DNA of 64,000 bases from Ceratotherium simum simum (GCF_000283155.1 NW_004454156.1:31872496-31936495); one strand, 5' to 3'. Counted from the first letter of the stretch, positions 43,400 to 54,712 are shown. Notes: generated from the sequence alone by a model not told the origin. Program-made: numbers and translations.

Positions 43400-44293
43400 A
43401 CAATATGACCTTGTTGTAGCTATGGACTTACTTATTAGTCAGTGGAACAGAATGTAGAATCCAAAAGCAGATCATAGTATAAATGGTAATTTAATATTTG
43501 ACTAAAGTTGTGATTTTACCAAATGAAAATGGTGGGTAATTTAATATACGGGGTGGTCACTATTCAGCATCCAAATGGAAAATAATATTGGATCCTGTTC
43601 TTAAACCATTAAAACAAACCTTCTAAATAAACAACACACATAAATGTAGTAATAACAATTGTTTTGCAATATAACCTAAGAGACTATGTGTACAATCTAA
43701 GGCAGAGGAGGTCTAAACCCAAATTGGAAATTCAGAAGTTATTAAAAATATGTAAATAAATATATTCGAGTCTTTAAAATTAAAATCTTATGGCCATAAA
43801 ACCAAATATAAGTTGAAAAAATCATATAACGATACTTCAGTCATTAATATCTACAATAAAAAAATGAACTCTAACAAGTAGACAAGAAAAGATAAATAAC
43901 CCAAAAGAAAAATGAGTAAAAAATATGAATAGGTAATTTAGATAAGTGCAAATAACCAAGAAATATATGAAAATGCATATTAAAATAATAATACAATCAC
44001 TTTTCTCCAAAGAGACTGGAAAAAAATTAAAAACCCTTATCTTTAGCTGCTAAATTGGATGTGGGGAGATACATACTCTCAAACATTGCTGATGGCAATA
44101 GGAATTACTATAACCTCTTTGGAAACAAATCATTTAATTATATATATACTATTTTAATATATTTTAGTATATATACATAATTTGTAATTTTCAAATTGTA
44201 ATCTCCTATATAAATGCATATTATGCATTATTTAAAAAAATGTGCATTATTTAAAAAAATAAACCACTTGGCAAAGCAAAAAACAAACAAAAG
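43400..44293 (+). mobile_element. 5'-truncated L1 inserted in the LTR
   Basis: About 890 bases of A-rich L1 ORF2-end/3' UTR-type sequence ('ttattagtcagtggaacaga', 'caaacattgctgatggcaat', 'aactctttgg'-like block), ending in an A-rich tail just before 44294. A 12-base duplication flanks it: cagagagttttc (43388-43399) and cagagggttttc (44294-44305), one mismatch. No ORF survives. Confidence 0.8.
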
Positions 44294-44700
44294 CAGAGGG
44301 TTTTCTCTGGTTGGTCAGAGAGATGTGCTCCTACAGGCCTGGAAGAAGAAGCAACCACCATGTTGCAAACTGTCATAGGGGCCATGTGGCAAGGAATGTG
44401 GGTGACCTCTAAGAGCTCAGAGAAGCCCTTGACAAGGAAATGGGATCTCAGTCCTACAACCGCGAGGAACTGATTTTGACCAGCAACTTCAATGAGTTTC
44501 GAAGTGAACTTTTTCCCCAGAGCATCCAAAAAGGAACACAGCCTTGCTGGCACCCTGATTTCAGCCTGTGAGAAGAGACCCCAGCCGTGGCGTGGCTGGA
44601 CATCTGACCTGCAGAACTGCCAGCTAATAAGTGGGTGTTGTTCTACACCTCTACGTTTGTGGTAATTTGTTACCTAGCAACTAACCTAGAAAAATAACAC
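44294..44700 (+). mobile_element. MaLR/ERVL-type LTR, 3' part
   Basis: See 43205-43399. Ends 'ggtaatttgttacctagcaa', an equivalent of the usual 'taatttgttacgcagcaat' LTR end. It contains an X-box-like palindrome at 44669-44681. Confidence 0.7.
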
Positions 44701-45078
44701 AGAGGGAGAGTGGGGACTGATAAGATATGAAAGCTCATACATGAATAATTTTTGTTTCTGTTCTAGATAAATATATCACTGGCTGCACTGAGCAGAGGCT
44801 AAGGGCTGAGTGGAACACTGATGGTAAGTGGTGACAGAGGCTAGTGGAGGAGACCTGTGGACTGGGGCAGTAAGAAAGGCCCAAAGGAGAAGTGCCCATA
44901 GGTGTTGGTGATGGGTGGTAGGATTTGGTAGCTGGAGAGAACAGGGAAGCCTTCAGGTGAGGGGGCGGATCTAAGGAAAACTGTGGGCAGGCATATGCAC
45001 GACGTATTCTAGGAAGAGTGAGGAGGCTGCTCCAGACCCTGCCTGTCTTCCCTCCTTCCTTTCCAGACACTCCCTAAA
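44701..45078. other. Unassigned stretch
   Basis: No gene. Overlapping frames on the minus strand (44735-45070, 44971-45285) have no domain. Confidence 0.45.
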
Positions 45079-45079
45079 C

Positions 45080-45235
45080 AAGTTATGCACTTTCGTAACT
45101 CCAGGAATTTGCGTGTGCCCCTTCCTCTGCCTGTAACTGCCTCTCCTCCTTCCCCACTGGTCTTTCAAGACCCAGCCCAAGCCACCTCCCATGCATACCC
45201 TCCAACTTCCCAATCTCAGAAAGGTTAATCCCAAA
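45080..45235 (+). repeat. L2 LINE fragment
   Basis: 'gtgccccttcctctgcctgt' and 'ctttcaagacccagcccaag' fit the L2 3' ORF end. Confidence 0.6.
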
Positions 45236-45860
45236 CCTAAGGTTTTATAGCTCATAAATGGAAGCTGGGTCTCCAACAGCCTCACTCATTCCGCAATTCC
45301 ACATTTAGTGAAGAAAAGCAAGAAACTCTTTGCTATGTTAATAATCAACCTCAAATTCAATCGTTTTGCCCAATACTCATTTCCAGATGGTGGATTTTCT
45401 TAATGCGGGGCACACACGTAGCCCGCCAGGCTGGTGGCCCCAATTCTATAGGAGCCCCTGGTTGCAGATTTCTGAAATAGCTGGAAATGTGAGTTTCTGC
45501 CGGAGGCCCCCAATGATAACTGGAGGGCCCCAGGCTCTTCCCACAGGATCCTTGATCATGTTCTCATTTCCTCCTCCAGAAACGTGGGGCTAAAATAAGC
45601 CCAGAGGCTGAGGAAGGGGTGAGTCAGAGCTCGCAGAGTGGAGCAATCGCTGCACGGCTGCTCCTTGTAAGAAACACCCCCCGTGAGCCGGAGTTGTTTA
45701 TGCCAAGAGCTGTAAGCCTGAAAAATGAGCTCTCCTAAGATAGGTTGGCAGCAGGCCCCCTTCCTGGCAATGGCATGGTGCTTCATAGCGTGGAAACTTT
45801 CTGTGCCAGTACAAAAGGAGGGGCACACATCCCTCTGAGCCTAGAAGCCCGGTGACAAAG
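45236..45860. other. Unassigned, GC-richer stretch
   Basis: No gene or repeat recognised. Confidence 0.4.
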
Positions 45861-45864
45861 GAAG

Positions 45865-46030
45865 AGGAACCTGGGCTGGAAGCCAGGTGAGATGAGGTTT
45901 AGTCTCAGCTTCACTGCCTACCAGATATGCCCGATGAGGTAATACCCTTCACCCTTCTGAGTCTCCTTTTTTTCAGTTGCACAATGAAAACGTAAGCCCA
46001 GACGATTTTCAAGTTTCCCTCCGGCCCTGG
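45865..46030 (+). repeat. MIR-type SINE, decayed
   Basis: 'gaacctgggctggaagccag', 'gtttagtctcagcttcactg', 'tctgagtctcc' with core spacing. Confidence 0.5.
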
Positions 46031-46179
46031 ATTTCTCTCGGTTTATCTGAGCAGCTCCCCAAGTGCTAGGTCTCCAAGCTCACTCTCAGGCCCCAGACAG
46101 TGTGGGATGTTAAAGGTGGAAAAAGGAATTCCGATGTGGCCCGTGGCAGCCACTGCTCTATTAAGCCAGGCTCAAATGG

Positions 46180-46330
46180 CACACATGGATTGGGCCAGTT
46201 CCTGTGCCAGGCATCCTGGAATCAGCTGGAGATACAGAGGTGAAAGAGACAGAGTTCCTTCAAGAACTCACTGTCCAGCAGGTGAGAGTGTATACGTAAG
46301 ATGTGGACAAGAAGATGACTAGCAATACAA
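46180..46330 (-). repeat. L2 LINE 3' fragment
   Basis: 'cctgtgccaggcatcctgga', 'gagatacagaggtgaaagag', 'ttcaagaactcactgtccag'. Confidence 0.6.
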
Positions 46331-46477
46331 ACTCTTCTGCTGAGTCCTGATTGAATGATACACACGAGCAACTCAGAATGAAGAAGAGTCCACAAGCGTC
46401 CAAGCGGGAGTGGACTTCAGCTGGGACTTCGGTTCTATTACTAGATTTTCTCCACCTCTATCAAAGGTTGTATTGAG

Positions 46478-46679
46478 GTCCAGCCCTGGTGGCCTGGTGG
46501 TTAAGTTTGGCGTGCTCCACTTCGGCGGCCCGGGTTCAGTTCCCGGGAGTGGATCTATACCACTCGTCTGTCAGTGGCCATGCTGTGGCAGTGGTTCACA
46601 TACAAAATAGAGGAAGATTGGTAACAGATGTTAGCTCAGGGTGAATCTTCCTCAGCAAAAAAAAAAAAAAAAAAAAAAA
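46478..46679 (+). mobile_element. ERE-type SINE, shorter form
   Basis: 'ccagccctggtggcctggtg' head, 'gggttcagttcccggg' B-box region, 'gaggaagattggtaacagat' body, A22 tail. Duplication gttgtattgag (46467-46477 and 46680-46690), perfect. The long, nearly pure A tail suggests a fairly recent insertion. Confidence 0.93.
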
Positions 46680-46690
46680 GTTGTATTGAG

Positions 46691-47129
46691 AAAGAGGTCA
46701 GTATGAAATGACCAGAGAAGTCAGAATTCATTTTCTTCCAATGATCCAACATTTTAACATCCATGTAGTTTTCTCTAGGCAGCAAGAATAACTCCAGGTT
46801 GGTTATACATCCCAGAGTATCCCCATAATTGAGAGAAAAATCATTCACATACAGGGACGGGAGCCACTCAACTGAGAAAATGTCTAATACCAAGAGCAAG
46901 AGACTGAATAATTCCTAAGAGCTAAGATTCTATTCCTATTATGCTCATCCTCTCATATATTTACCACAGCCAGCACTTTCAATCATTTAAAAACATTTAT
47001 TTATGACATTGCATTTTAAACTACATCTAAAATAAGCATGAAAATTTAATTGCATATTTTAATATTCCCAAATACCATGAAGCTTTATTTAATTTTATGA
47101 TTTTCTCATTAATGAGATTTTTTTGCTTT
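46691..47129. other. Unassigned AT-rich stretch
   Basis: No gene or clear repeat. Confidence 0.4.
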
Positions 47130-47330
47130 CAACTTTTTGTTTTGAAGTTTTAAAAATTAAATAAGTAAAAATTAAGATATACATACAGAATAAAACATAT
47201 ACATACAGAAGACTGAATAAAACATGTATGTATATATATATAATTATAAAGCAAACACTATATAACCACCAATCAGGTTATATGGTCCTATAGAGTCCCC
47301 TCTTTTCCCCATAAACTCGTCCAAATTGCA
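47130..47330 (+). repeat. Probable L1-derived AT-rich fragment
   Basis: 'acatacagaataaaacatat' repeated twice in tandem-like form, then 'aaagcaaacactatataacc', resembling an old L1 UTR. Weak. Confidence 0.35.
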
Positions 47331-47424
47331 CGTTTGTTATTTGTAACCATAGTTGTAATACAGCACACGAAACACCTGGGAGGTTCCTGGTACACAGTCA
47401 GTGCTCAATAGGTACTCATCCTGA

Positions 47425-47800
47425 TTGTGATTCAGTGATTCATTCAACAAACATCCGCTGAATTTGCATCATGTGCCAGCTCTGTAACAAGCACTGGAGT
47501 AGGAAAGATGGCTGGGACGTGGTGTCCCATCCCAGGGCTGAGAGGGAGACAGACATGTAAACAGATGAAACTGAAATTAATACCATCCCCGCTATTGGAG
47601 AGCTCCGCCCAGAGGTTCCTGGACATAGAGGAAGGGGTGACGCATCTGAAGAAGGAGTTCGCGAATCAGCAGAGCGGGAGGAGATCTGGTTGTTCCTGAG
47701 CAAAGCACGGAGGCCCAGGTGAGCCGGCTTGTCGAAGTGCACTGTGGGGAGGGCAGGGTGAGAGGTGGGAGAGAATCTGGGATGGAACTGGACTTTTTCT
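47425..47800 (-). repeat. L2 LINE fragment
   Basis: 'cattcaacaaacatccgctg', 'catgtgccagctctgtaac', 'ggagacagacatgtaaacag'. The later part is weaker. Confidence 0.55.
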
Positions 47801-47929
47801 TGGGGGTACAGGAGAACCAACAGAGTCGTATAAGTGCATCAAATTTAGGGGGACAGTTCCCCTCACGGTGGGGTGGAGGATTTGGGCTTGTGTAAAAATA
47901 TCTTTCATCACCACATGTGACAAATAATA

Positions 47930-48030
47930 ATAATAATTCATCATCTTTATAGAGCCTGCTGAGCACTGCACATGCATTATATCATTTAATCACCACAAAA
48001 TCCTCTAAGGTATATACTGTTATTACTGAG
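47930..48030 (-). repeat. MIR SINE fragment
   Basis: 'gcctgctgagcactgcacat', 'caccacaaaatcctctaagg'. Confidence 0.65.
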
Positions 48031-48034
48031 AGGC

Positions 48035-48268
48035 AGTAGAATAATTATGATGATGCGTGCTCTGAAGGTAAACTATTTGTGTTACAATCCTGGCTTCCCA
48101 CTCACTACATGTGGACTTTTAGACAAGTAACTTAACCATCCTATGCCTCAGTTTTCTTATTTTTATAGTGGGGTAATAAGAGTGCCAAGGTGATGGGATT
48201 GTAGAAACGATTAAATGAGATTCTACCTGTAGAGTGTTTAGAACAACGCCTGTCCCATGCACAGTGTT
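48035..48268 (+). repeat. MIR SINE, full length
   Basis: 'cctggcttcccactcactac', 'taacttaaccatcctatgcc', 'gattaaatgagattctacc'. Confidence 0.8.
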
Positions 48269-48269
48269 T

Positions 48270-48425
48270 AACGGGCATGGCCTCTTATTGACCCATTTCA
48301 CAGAAGAAGAAGTTGAAGCTTGGGGAGAGAAGGTCACATTTCCAAGGTCAGCCAGTAAGTTGCAAAATCTGGATTCAAACCTCAGAAGTCTAGCCACAGA
48401 GCCCAAGCTCTTCATCATCAACCAA
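48270..48425 (-). repeat. MIR SINE
   Basis: 'acccatttcacagaagaaga', 'ctggattcaaacctcagaag' in complement order. Three MIRs lie in tandem here. Confidence 0.75.
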
Positions 48426-48589
48426 GTCAGCTTTGGTTGCTCAAGTGTGGGTGGATTTTTGACCTGCTTAACTCTGTTTCAAGGACTTTCTTAAGTCACC
48501 TTCCCTAAAATATTAAGCCAAAGAGGCATGAGGGAATGTTAATCTATCTGGTCATTGCCACCTTCAGGAACCTGATTAATTAATTAATG

Positions 48590-48800
48590 GGTTTATTGAA
48601 TATTTATTCACTGACTGAGCCCCTACTAAGTGTCAAGTACAGTGTTTGTCATTTCACATAAATTATCTCAGGTACTCTCCACCACAAAATGTGTATGACT
48701 ATTCCCATTCTACAAGGAAGAGTGTTGATGCTCAGAGGATTTGAATAACTTGTCCAAGATCACACAATTGCTGTTGATTTCCCAACGTCCACTCCATCTG
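48590..48800 (-). repeat. MIR SINE
   Basis: 'gagcccctactaagtgtcaa', 'gatgctcagaggatttgaat', 'ccaagatcacacaattgctg'. Confidence 0.75.
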
Positions 48801-48954
48801 CAAGGGCAGGGCTTGGTTAGTCTGAGCTTATCGTAAAAATCATATCCCAATTTCCAGTGGAAGAACCCAGGCCAAAGCCAATTAGTATAGAGCATTTCGT
48901 TGGCCATGAGATTAGTTCAGAAATGAGCATCAATTTCAATCAAAAAGATGCAAG

Positions 48955-49190
48955 GAGGGGGGCTGGCCCCATGACATAGCTGTTAAGTGCGCGCGCTCCG
49001 CTGCTGGCGGCCCGGGTTCGGATTCTGGGCGCGCACCAATGCACCACCTGTCAGGCCATGCTGTGGCGGCGTCCCACATAAAATGGAGGAAGATGGGCAC
49101 GGATGTTAGCTCAGGGCCAATCTTCCTCAGCAAAAAGAGGAGGATTGGCATGGATGTTCGCTCAGGGCTGATCTTTCTCACACACACACA
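48955..49190 (+). mobile_element. ERE-type SINE
   Basis: 'ggggctggccccatgacata' head, 'gggttcggattctgggcgc' B-box region, two 'ttagctcagggc'-type body blocks, (ca)n tail. Perfect 14-base duplication caaaaagatgcaag (48941-48954 and 49191-49204). Confidence 0.95.
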
Positions 49191-49204
49191 CAAAAAGATG
49201 CAAG

Positions 49205-51075
49205 AGAAAATTTTCTGTGGCTTCTGCAAATATTGTCCTCGCTCTAGAGAAAGCCTCAGCAGGAGATGATCTCATCCTTTGACACAGCCATGTGTGTATC
49301 CAGCTCACTATCTGCCTGAGGATGACACGGGCGCAGGAGGTGGGCATGGCCAGGAGAATCAGAGACCACTGGATTAAGCCAGGCCTGAAGCTTCCAGCTC
49401 TGTGAGCCAATGGATATCCTTATCATTCCAACCAGTCTGAGTAAGGATTTCTGCACCACCAGCAAGGCAGGGAGGTGGGCTCCAAGCCCGAGTCCAAACT
49501 GGGGCAACTCCCCAATCCATGCCTTCCTACATTGCCTGGCTGCAGACAAGGCTCTTCTACCCAAGTTGTTTACCATCTGGCAGGAGGCTTTATGGCAGAT
49601 TTCACCATCAGTCACAATGCCACAGAGATGGTGGTTTGAGTCATTGTTTATCTGTTGGTCTAATTCTTCCATAATAAATATGCATCCCTTAGAAAATAAA
49701 AACAACACAGGGGAAAATTCCATGTGAGGCTGAGATAAACAAAAAAGCTCTGCTAAAAAAGAAAGCTTATGTAAAGATGAAGCTGTATGATGTGTGTTTT
49801 AAAAAATGCTAGACAGACAGAGCAAGGCTCTGAGCCTTTTATCTCCGGTTCCCTTTGAGACCTGATTATTAATCAGGAGGAGCTGGTTGTAGCTATTATG
49901 AAACTTTCCTGATTTTCCCCCAGTCAATAGAGGACCTTACACTGGAATGCCCTAATCAAGACAGCTTCTGAGGGCACTGGGTCCAGCTAAGAGAGGTCCT
50001 GGAACTTTAATAAGAGACGCCCTACAAATTCATGTAATTCTCAAGACAGCGAAAGCCAGAAAGGAGACCTGCCATCCATTGGAAAGTTGGTTGGATGCTG
50101 TGTTTTTATGTGGATTTGTCCACCTCCCTTGCTCAGCAGTGAGATCTTCAGGGATGAAGAAGCTCTCTCTCCATGTGGAAGAGAGCTCCTAACACCCAGG
50201 AGTAGGCTCAGTGTTTGTGAGGTTGTACCATAGAGACAGAGAATGCTAGAGGGGGATTGAGACCACAGAAAGTAGAGCCTTCTGAGGAGGTAGGGGGCCC
50301 TGCCCAGGCGCCAGTCAGTTCTGCGGAGTTAGCATCCGCTGCAAAGAGGGGTGGAGTCATCTTGGGAAAAGGAAAACCATGTGAGTGAAGGTCTATGGGA
50401 AGCCGATGGAGGTTGTCTGTGGTAGAGTCCGTTTTAAGGCTAGGTAGGCCTTAAAGGTAGGCCATTTTAAGGCTTTCATTAGGTTTAGGCTGACTTTGAT
50501 TCCTCACCTCAAATATATTAAAATGTGCCCGCATCCCACGTTAAATGGAATTTATATACTATAATTTATAAAATTATGTTATAAAACTAAAGAAAGTTAT
50601 AAAAGTTGATATGCATTTTGTAGAAACATTAAGTGAAACACTTATTAATTTAGATTTTATTGCTTTCATATTTCAGAGCCAATAATTTTGTATTTGCGAT
50701 CTCAAAGATTTCCCTAGGCCCTTGGAAAGCTTGTAGGCCCAGATACTGTTACCACGGAGACTGATAAATGAAACAGCCCCAGTGGATGAGAAGGACACTT
50801 GTCCATCTGCTGGGCTGCTAGGCAAGGAGCTGAGACATTCATCTCTGTTTTTCTCAGTGCGTGGAAAAGTGAAGGCACTCAGTGATTGAGAGAAGATTGA
50901 TGCTCAGATAGGAGAGGAGGCTGGGGTCAGGTCAGGGTTGGCCTTTCAGGAAAATCAGGGAAAGATTTAGGCCAAAAGCTGTGGGCACGAGGGAAGCCAT
51001 CCTACACAGTAATCCCCTGCATTTTCTTAATTCCATTTTTGTAGGTATAGAGCAGTTGGCAACATAGATAACTTA
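49205..51075. other. Long unassigned, apparently unique stretch
   Basis: No repeat recognised over almost 1.9 kb. The minus frame 49256-49723 (155 codons) has no recognisable domain and is overlapped by a 105-codon plus frame, so I do not call it a gene. It contains the inverted homeodomain-type site at 49861-49877 and a small repeated block near 50431-50475. Confidence 0.45.
49861..49877. promoter_or_regulatory. Inverted TAATC palindrome
   Basis: CCTGATTA-T-TAATCAGG: perfect 8-base arms around one base, with two inverted TAATC cores of the kind bound by K50-type homeodomains (OTX/CRX/PITX class). Regulatory role is inferred from the motif only. Confidence 0.3.
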
Positions 51076-51079
51076 CAAA

Positions 51080-51300
51080 AACATACTCTCTCTGTGTCAG
51101 GCACTGTGCTAGTCCGTTTTACATATAATGATTTCAGTGAAATCACAAGCAACCCTGTGCAGCAGATAGCAGCTTCATATATTTTACAGGAGAGGAGTCT
51201 GAAGCTGGATAGTTGAAGGGACGTGGAGAAAGTTGCACAGCAGAGCAGAAACTCAGTTTTGTCTGACACCAAGGACCCAAGAGAGTTGGCGAGTACTGGG
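51080..51300 (-). repeat. MIR SINE
   Basis: 'ctgtgtcaggcactgtgcta', 'gcagatagcagcttcatata', 'agttgcacagcagagcagaa'. Confidence 0.7.
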
Positions 51301-51780
51301 TTGAGGAGGGGTGAGGGAGAGGTGGTGGGAACACCTTGGAGCTGATTTCTGGAACTCTAATTTCTCCAGATCCCTGCCTCCTTGGTAGATTTCCTTTCTG
51401 CTCTCCTGCAAGTGCCCTGCTGAGCCTCTGGCTCCCTAGACCTGACCTGGGCTACCCCTTCGTTGCTAAAGACAGATCATCTTGCTGGACTTTGCCAAGG
51501 GCATTAATAAAACAACTCCTGTGATTGTAGCCACACAAAGGTAGGCAAGGAAATTAGTCTGATTCAAAAAGCAGAAACTCACTTTCCAGCTGGAGCCCAA
51601 TTCCTGACCTTCCTACCTGCAAGGGCATAGGCCAAGATTCCTTTTCTCCCCATTTACTGGATTCATTTCAGCCTCATAGACAATCCCTCCCTCCAGCTTC
51701 ATTTACCTGTTGTTGTTTTTAACTTCAAAAAACGTCATGGCAACAAAGCCCAGAGGAAAGATCAGAAAGGGTCAGAAAGA
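51301..51780. other. Unassigned stretch
   Basis: No gene or repeat. A half X-box-like 'catggcaac' lies at 51737-51745. Confidence 0.4.
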
Positions 51781-51784
51781 TGTG

Positions 51785-51920
51785 TGTTCACATCTCAACT
51801 CTGCCCCTTGCTAGAACTCTGATTTTGAGCAGGTCACTTGAGGTCAGCTTTCTCTTCTGTAGAGGGTTGGGGATGAATTAAATGATGCAATAGAAGCCTT
51901 ACAAATACATTCAATTACCT
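51785..51920 (+). repeat. MIR SINE
   Basis: 'caactctgccccttgctaga', 'gatttgagcaggtcactt'-like core and 'gatgaattaaatgatgcaat'. Confidence 0.65.
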
Positions 51921-52129
51921 GAGAATTCATGTGCTTTTGGATGAAATATGAGGCAGAGAAGCAAGAGATGCCTTTATTTATGTTTTGTAACTTCACTTTG
52001 CTGGGGTAGAAAATAGATTGCAGAAGGTCAAGGCTGGAGACAGGCAGCCCAGCTAGGAGGCTGGTGAACCAGTACAGGGGATGGAGTGGCAGCTTGACTA
52101 GGGAGATGGAGGTGAGTACAGAGAAAAGT

Positions 52130-52300
52130 GAACAGCTGTGCCATTTGCTTGCTCTGTGGCTTCGGGTGAGTTATTTAACCTCTCAGTTTTTTTCAACCAT
52201 TTATGGAGGATAATAATAGCATCCTCATCCCAGAGTTGTTAGGGGATTAAATGAGATCATGCATGCAGAGGACGTAGCGCGGCATCCACCCATACCAAGC
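52130..52300 (+). repeat. MIR SINE
   Basis: 'tgcttgctctgtggcttcgg', 'ttatttaacctctcagtttt', 'gttaggggattaaatgagat'. Confidence 0.75.
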
Positions 52301-52995
52301 ACCAGCAAGATGGAAGTGATTGCTGTCGTCACTCATGCGGCAGCAGTGGTCCAGGAAACATTCCCGGATGTACTCAGGGAAGGCTGCTGTAGCAAACGAA
52401 ATGAAGAAATGGACAGTGAGTACAAGAAAAGGCTCTTTTCAACAAGGAAATTCTGGTTAAAAGGTACAATGGTCCTGATGAGGAAGGAAGTAGAAAGGTG
52501 GGGAAAGTGGTTGTCTCAAGAGGTCAATGTGCCTGCTTGGCGAGCTCTCCTGAGAGTTAGGACACAAAGATGTGTCCAAAAGGTGGGCAGGTGGGGTGGT
52601 CAGGCTGGAACCCTGTTCGAGGGGGACAGGAAATAGAGCCAGAAAAACAAGCAGGTTTGTGGAAAGACTGCTGTTAGTTTGGTGCAAGAAGCCAATGGAA
52701 GAATTGTAACCTGTAACCTGAGTCCTCCTGCTCCCATCCTCCCCACCAGGAAAATGAATCATTGAGTCGAGAGAGCAGGAGCTAAAATTGCTTGGAGGAG
52801 GAAATAAAAAAATTAAAACCCAAGAGAAATGGAAAGATGGTGAGACAGCTCTTGCTCTGTTAAATGCATTCAAGTCTCATTGCTCAGACAAATGGCATGT
52901 GAGGATTCATTTCAAAATGGGAATGTTTTAATTGTTTTTGCCAATTTTAAAGGAATGTATGCTCATTATAAAACTCTCAAACTATCGATGGGGGC
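52301..52995. other. Unassigned stretch
   Basis: No gene. A 125-codon plus frame (52259-52636) begins inside the MIR and has no domain. Confidence 0.45.
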
Positions 52996-52999
52996 TATT

Positions 53000-53175
53000 T
53001 GGAGCACTAACTTTGTGGCAGGAACTTGGCATAGAGCTTTATGTATATTTATGTCATTTAACTTTCACCCAAACCTATGGTGTAGATAGTATTATTTACC
53101 CATTTTACAGCTGATGAAACTGAGGCCAAGAGAGGATAAGTGACTTGTCCAGAGTCACACAGCTGTTTCTACGAC
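53000..53175 (-). repeat. MIR SINE
   Basis: 'cccattttacagctgatgaa', 'actgaggccaagagaggata', 'gagtcacacagctgtttc'. Confidence 0.85.
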
Positions 53176-53179
53176 TTGC

Positions 53180-53450
53180 TAGTTCTGGAAAGTTACTTAA
53201 CCTCCCTAAGCCTCTGTTTTTTTTTTCAATTGTTTAGGGAGGTAATAACCAGACTGTGCACTCAGACACTGGAGCTGTACTCCGTTCAAAACCTTATTCT
53301 TCAATTTACTAACTTTTTGTCTTTGGGAAAAGTCACACAACCATGTGCCTCAGTGCCTCGTCTGTGAAAGGGGGATGTTAATAGTACCTACGGTCGTTGG
53401 GAGGATACAATTAGCTAATACGTGTTAAGGGCTTAGAACAGTACTTATTA
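53180..53450 (+). repeat. Two adjacent MIR SINEs
   Basis: 53180-53255: 'ttacttaacctccctaagcc'. 53256-53450: 'gcactcagacactggagctg', 'tgcctcgtctgtgaaagggg', 'gggcttagaacagtactta'. Confidence 0.75.
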
Positions 53451-53584
53451 CTTATTATTAGAATTATTAGAATAGTACTTATTACTATTACTGGTAATGG
53501 TAATGGTAATGTTCCTATCCTATCTTGCTAGGACATGTCACTTATCCTACAAGGTTTATTAGAGAGAAAAGAATGGGTTTTTAA

Positions 53585-53675
53585 GGGCAGGCAGATCTGT
53601 TTTGAGGATTAAAAGAGCTAACACTTGTGAAACAGACGAGTGCCTGGAAAATAGTAAGTGCTGTGTCCACGTTTA
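53585..53675 (+). repeat. MIR SINE 3' tail
   Basis: 'gaggattaaaagagctaaca' and 'tgcctggaaaatagtaagtg'. Confidence 0.65.
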
Positions 53676-53874
53676 GCTATGATGATCTATAAATTCCTGA
53701 GCATAAGCTCTTAACTGCTATTTGCCACTTCTTCACACTACATTATCATGCTTAAGATCTCGTCATCCAGATGCAGAGATTGTTAATAGTTTCTGGTGCA
53801 TCCTTTCATACTTTTGAAACAACCACATGTACTTGTTTCGGTGTGATTGTCACTTTTAACTATGGGTTGGGTAT

Positions 53875-54050
53875 AGTGAGCTGAATTCTAGCTTTGGCAC
53901 ATGGTAACTGCATGGCCTCAGAGGGCTGCTTAGCTTGCCTACATCTTAGTTTCTTCATCTGCAAAATGGGGATAATAATATCTATCTCATACAGTGGTGG
54001 TGAGGACAAAATACAACAATCTAAGGCACTTAGAACCTTGTCACATAGGT
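53875..54050 (+). repeat. MIR SINE
   Basis: 'cttcatctgcaaaatgggga', 'taataatatctatctcatac', 'gcacttagaaccttgtcac'. Confidence 0.8.
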
Positions 54051-54079
54051 TTTAAAAGACTTAGTGGTTTAAAATAGAT

Positions 54080-54235
54080 AGCCCACACACACCTAGAGTA
54101 ATCCTTATAAATCAGGTCGTGTTGCTTTCCTGCTTAAACTCTGAAATGTTTCCACTGCATTTGGATTTAAATTCGTATGCCTTACCTTGGTCTATGTGAG
54201 CTTTTTGGGTGGCCTGGAAAATGTTATTTCCATTC
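54080..54235 (+). repeat. L2 LINE fragment (before MLT1 and gap)
   Basis: 'aatcaggtcgtgttgctttc', 'cttaaactctgaaatgtttc' fits the L2 ORF end. It may join the L2 at 55188 across the MLT1 and the gap. Confidence 0.6.
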
Positions 54236-54342
54236 CCTTCCTGAGTCCAGAACTGAGGGAGCTATGGATAAATATCCTTCATAAATCTCTGTGGAGTATG
54301 TGGCTTAAATCTGTGGAAAAATAAGTTTAAATCTACGGGAAA

Positions 54343-54712
54343 TGTGGACTGAATTGTGTCCCCCACTCCCTAATTTATATATTGAAGCCCTGACCCCAAT
54401 GTGACTGTATTTGGAGACAGGGCCTTTAAGAAGGTAAATAATGTTAAATGAGGTCATGGGGCGGGGCCCTAATCCAATAGGACTGGTGTGCTTCTAAGAA
54501 GAGGAAGAGACACCAGGGAGGTGAGCATGCACAGAGGGAAGACCATGTGAAGACACAGCAAGAAGGAGACCACCTGCAAACCAAGGATTCAGCAGACCCC
54601 AACCATACTGGTACCCCAATCTGGGACTTCCAGCCTCCAGAACTGTGAGAAAATAATTACGGTTATTTGAGCCACCCAGTCTGTGGTATTTTGTTATGGC
54701 GGCCCTAGCAAA
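54343..54712 (+). mobile_element. MLT1-type solo LTR running into the gap
   Basis: 'tgtggactgaattgtgtccc', 'tgactgtatttggagacagg', 'ggccctaatccaataggact', 'gaagaccatgtgaagacac', 'cttccagcctccagaactgt', 'ccacccagtctgtggtattt', 'tgttatggcggccctagcaa'. Only the last few LTR bases should be missing at the N run. Confidence 0.93.

Noticed and set aside
49256..49723. 155-codon minus-strand frame
   Set aside because: No recognisable domain, overlapped by a 105-codon opposite frame, no start or splice context to prefer it. Kept only as part of an unassigned stretch.
52259..52636. 125-codon plus frame
   Set aside because: Starts inside a MIR and has no domain. Length is within chance expectation for the window.
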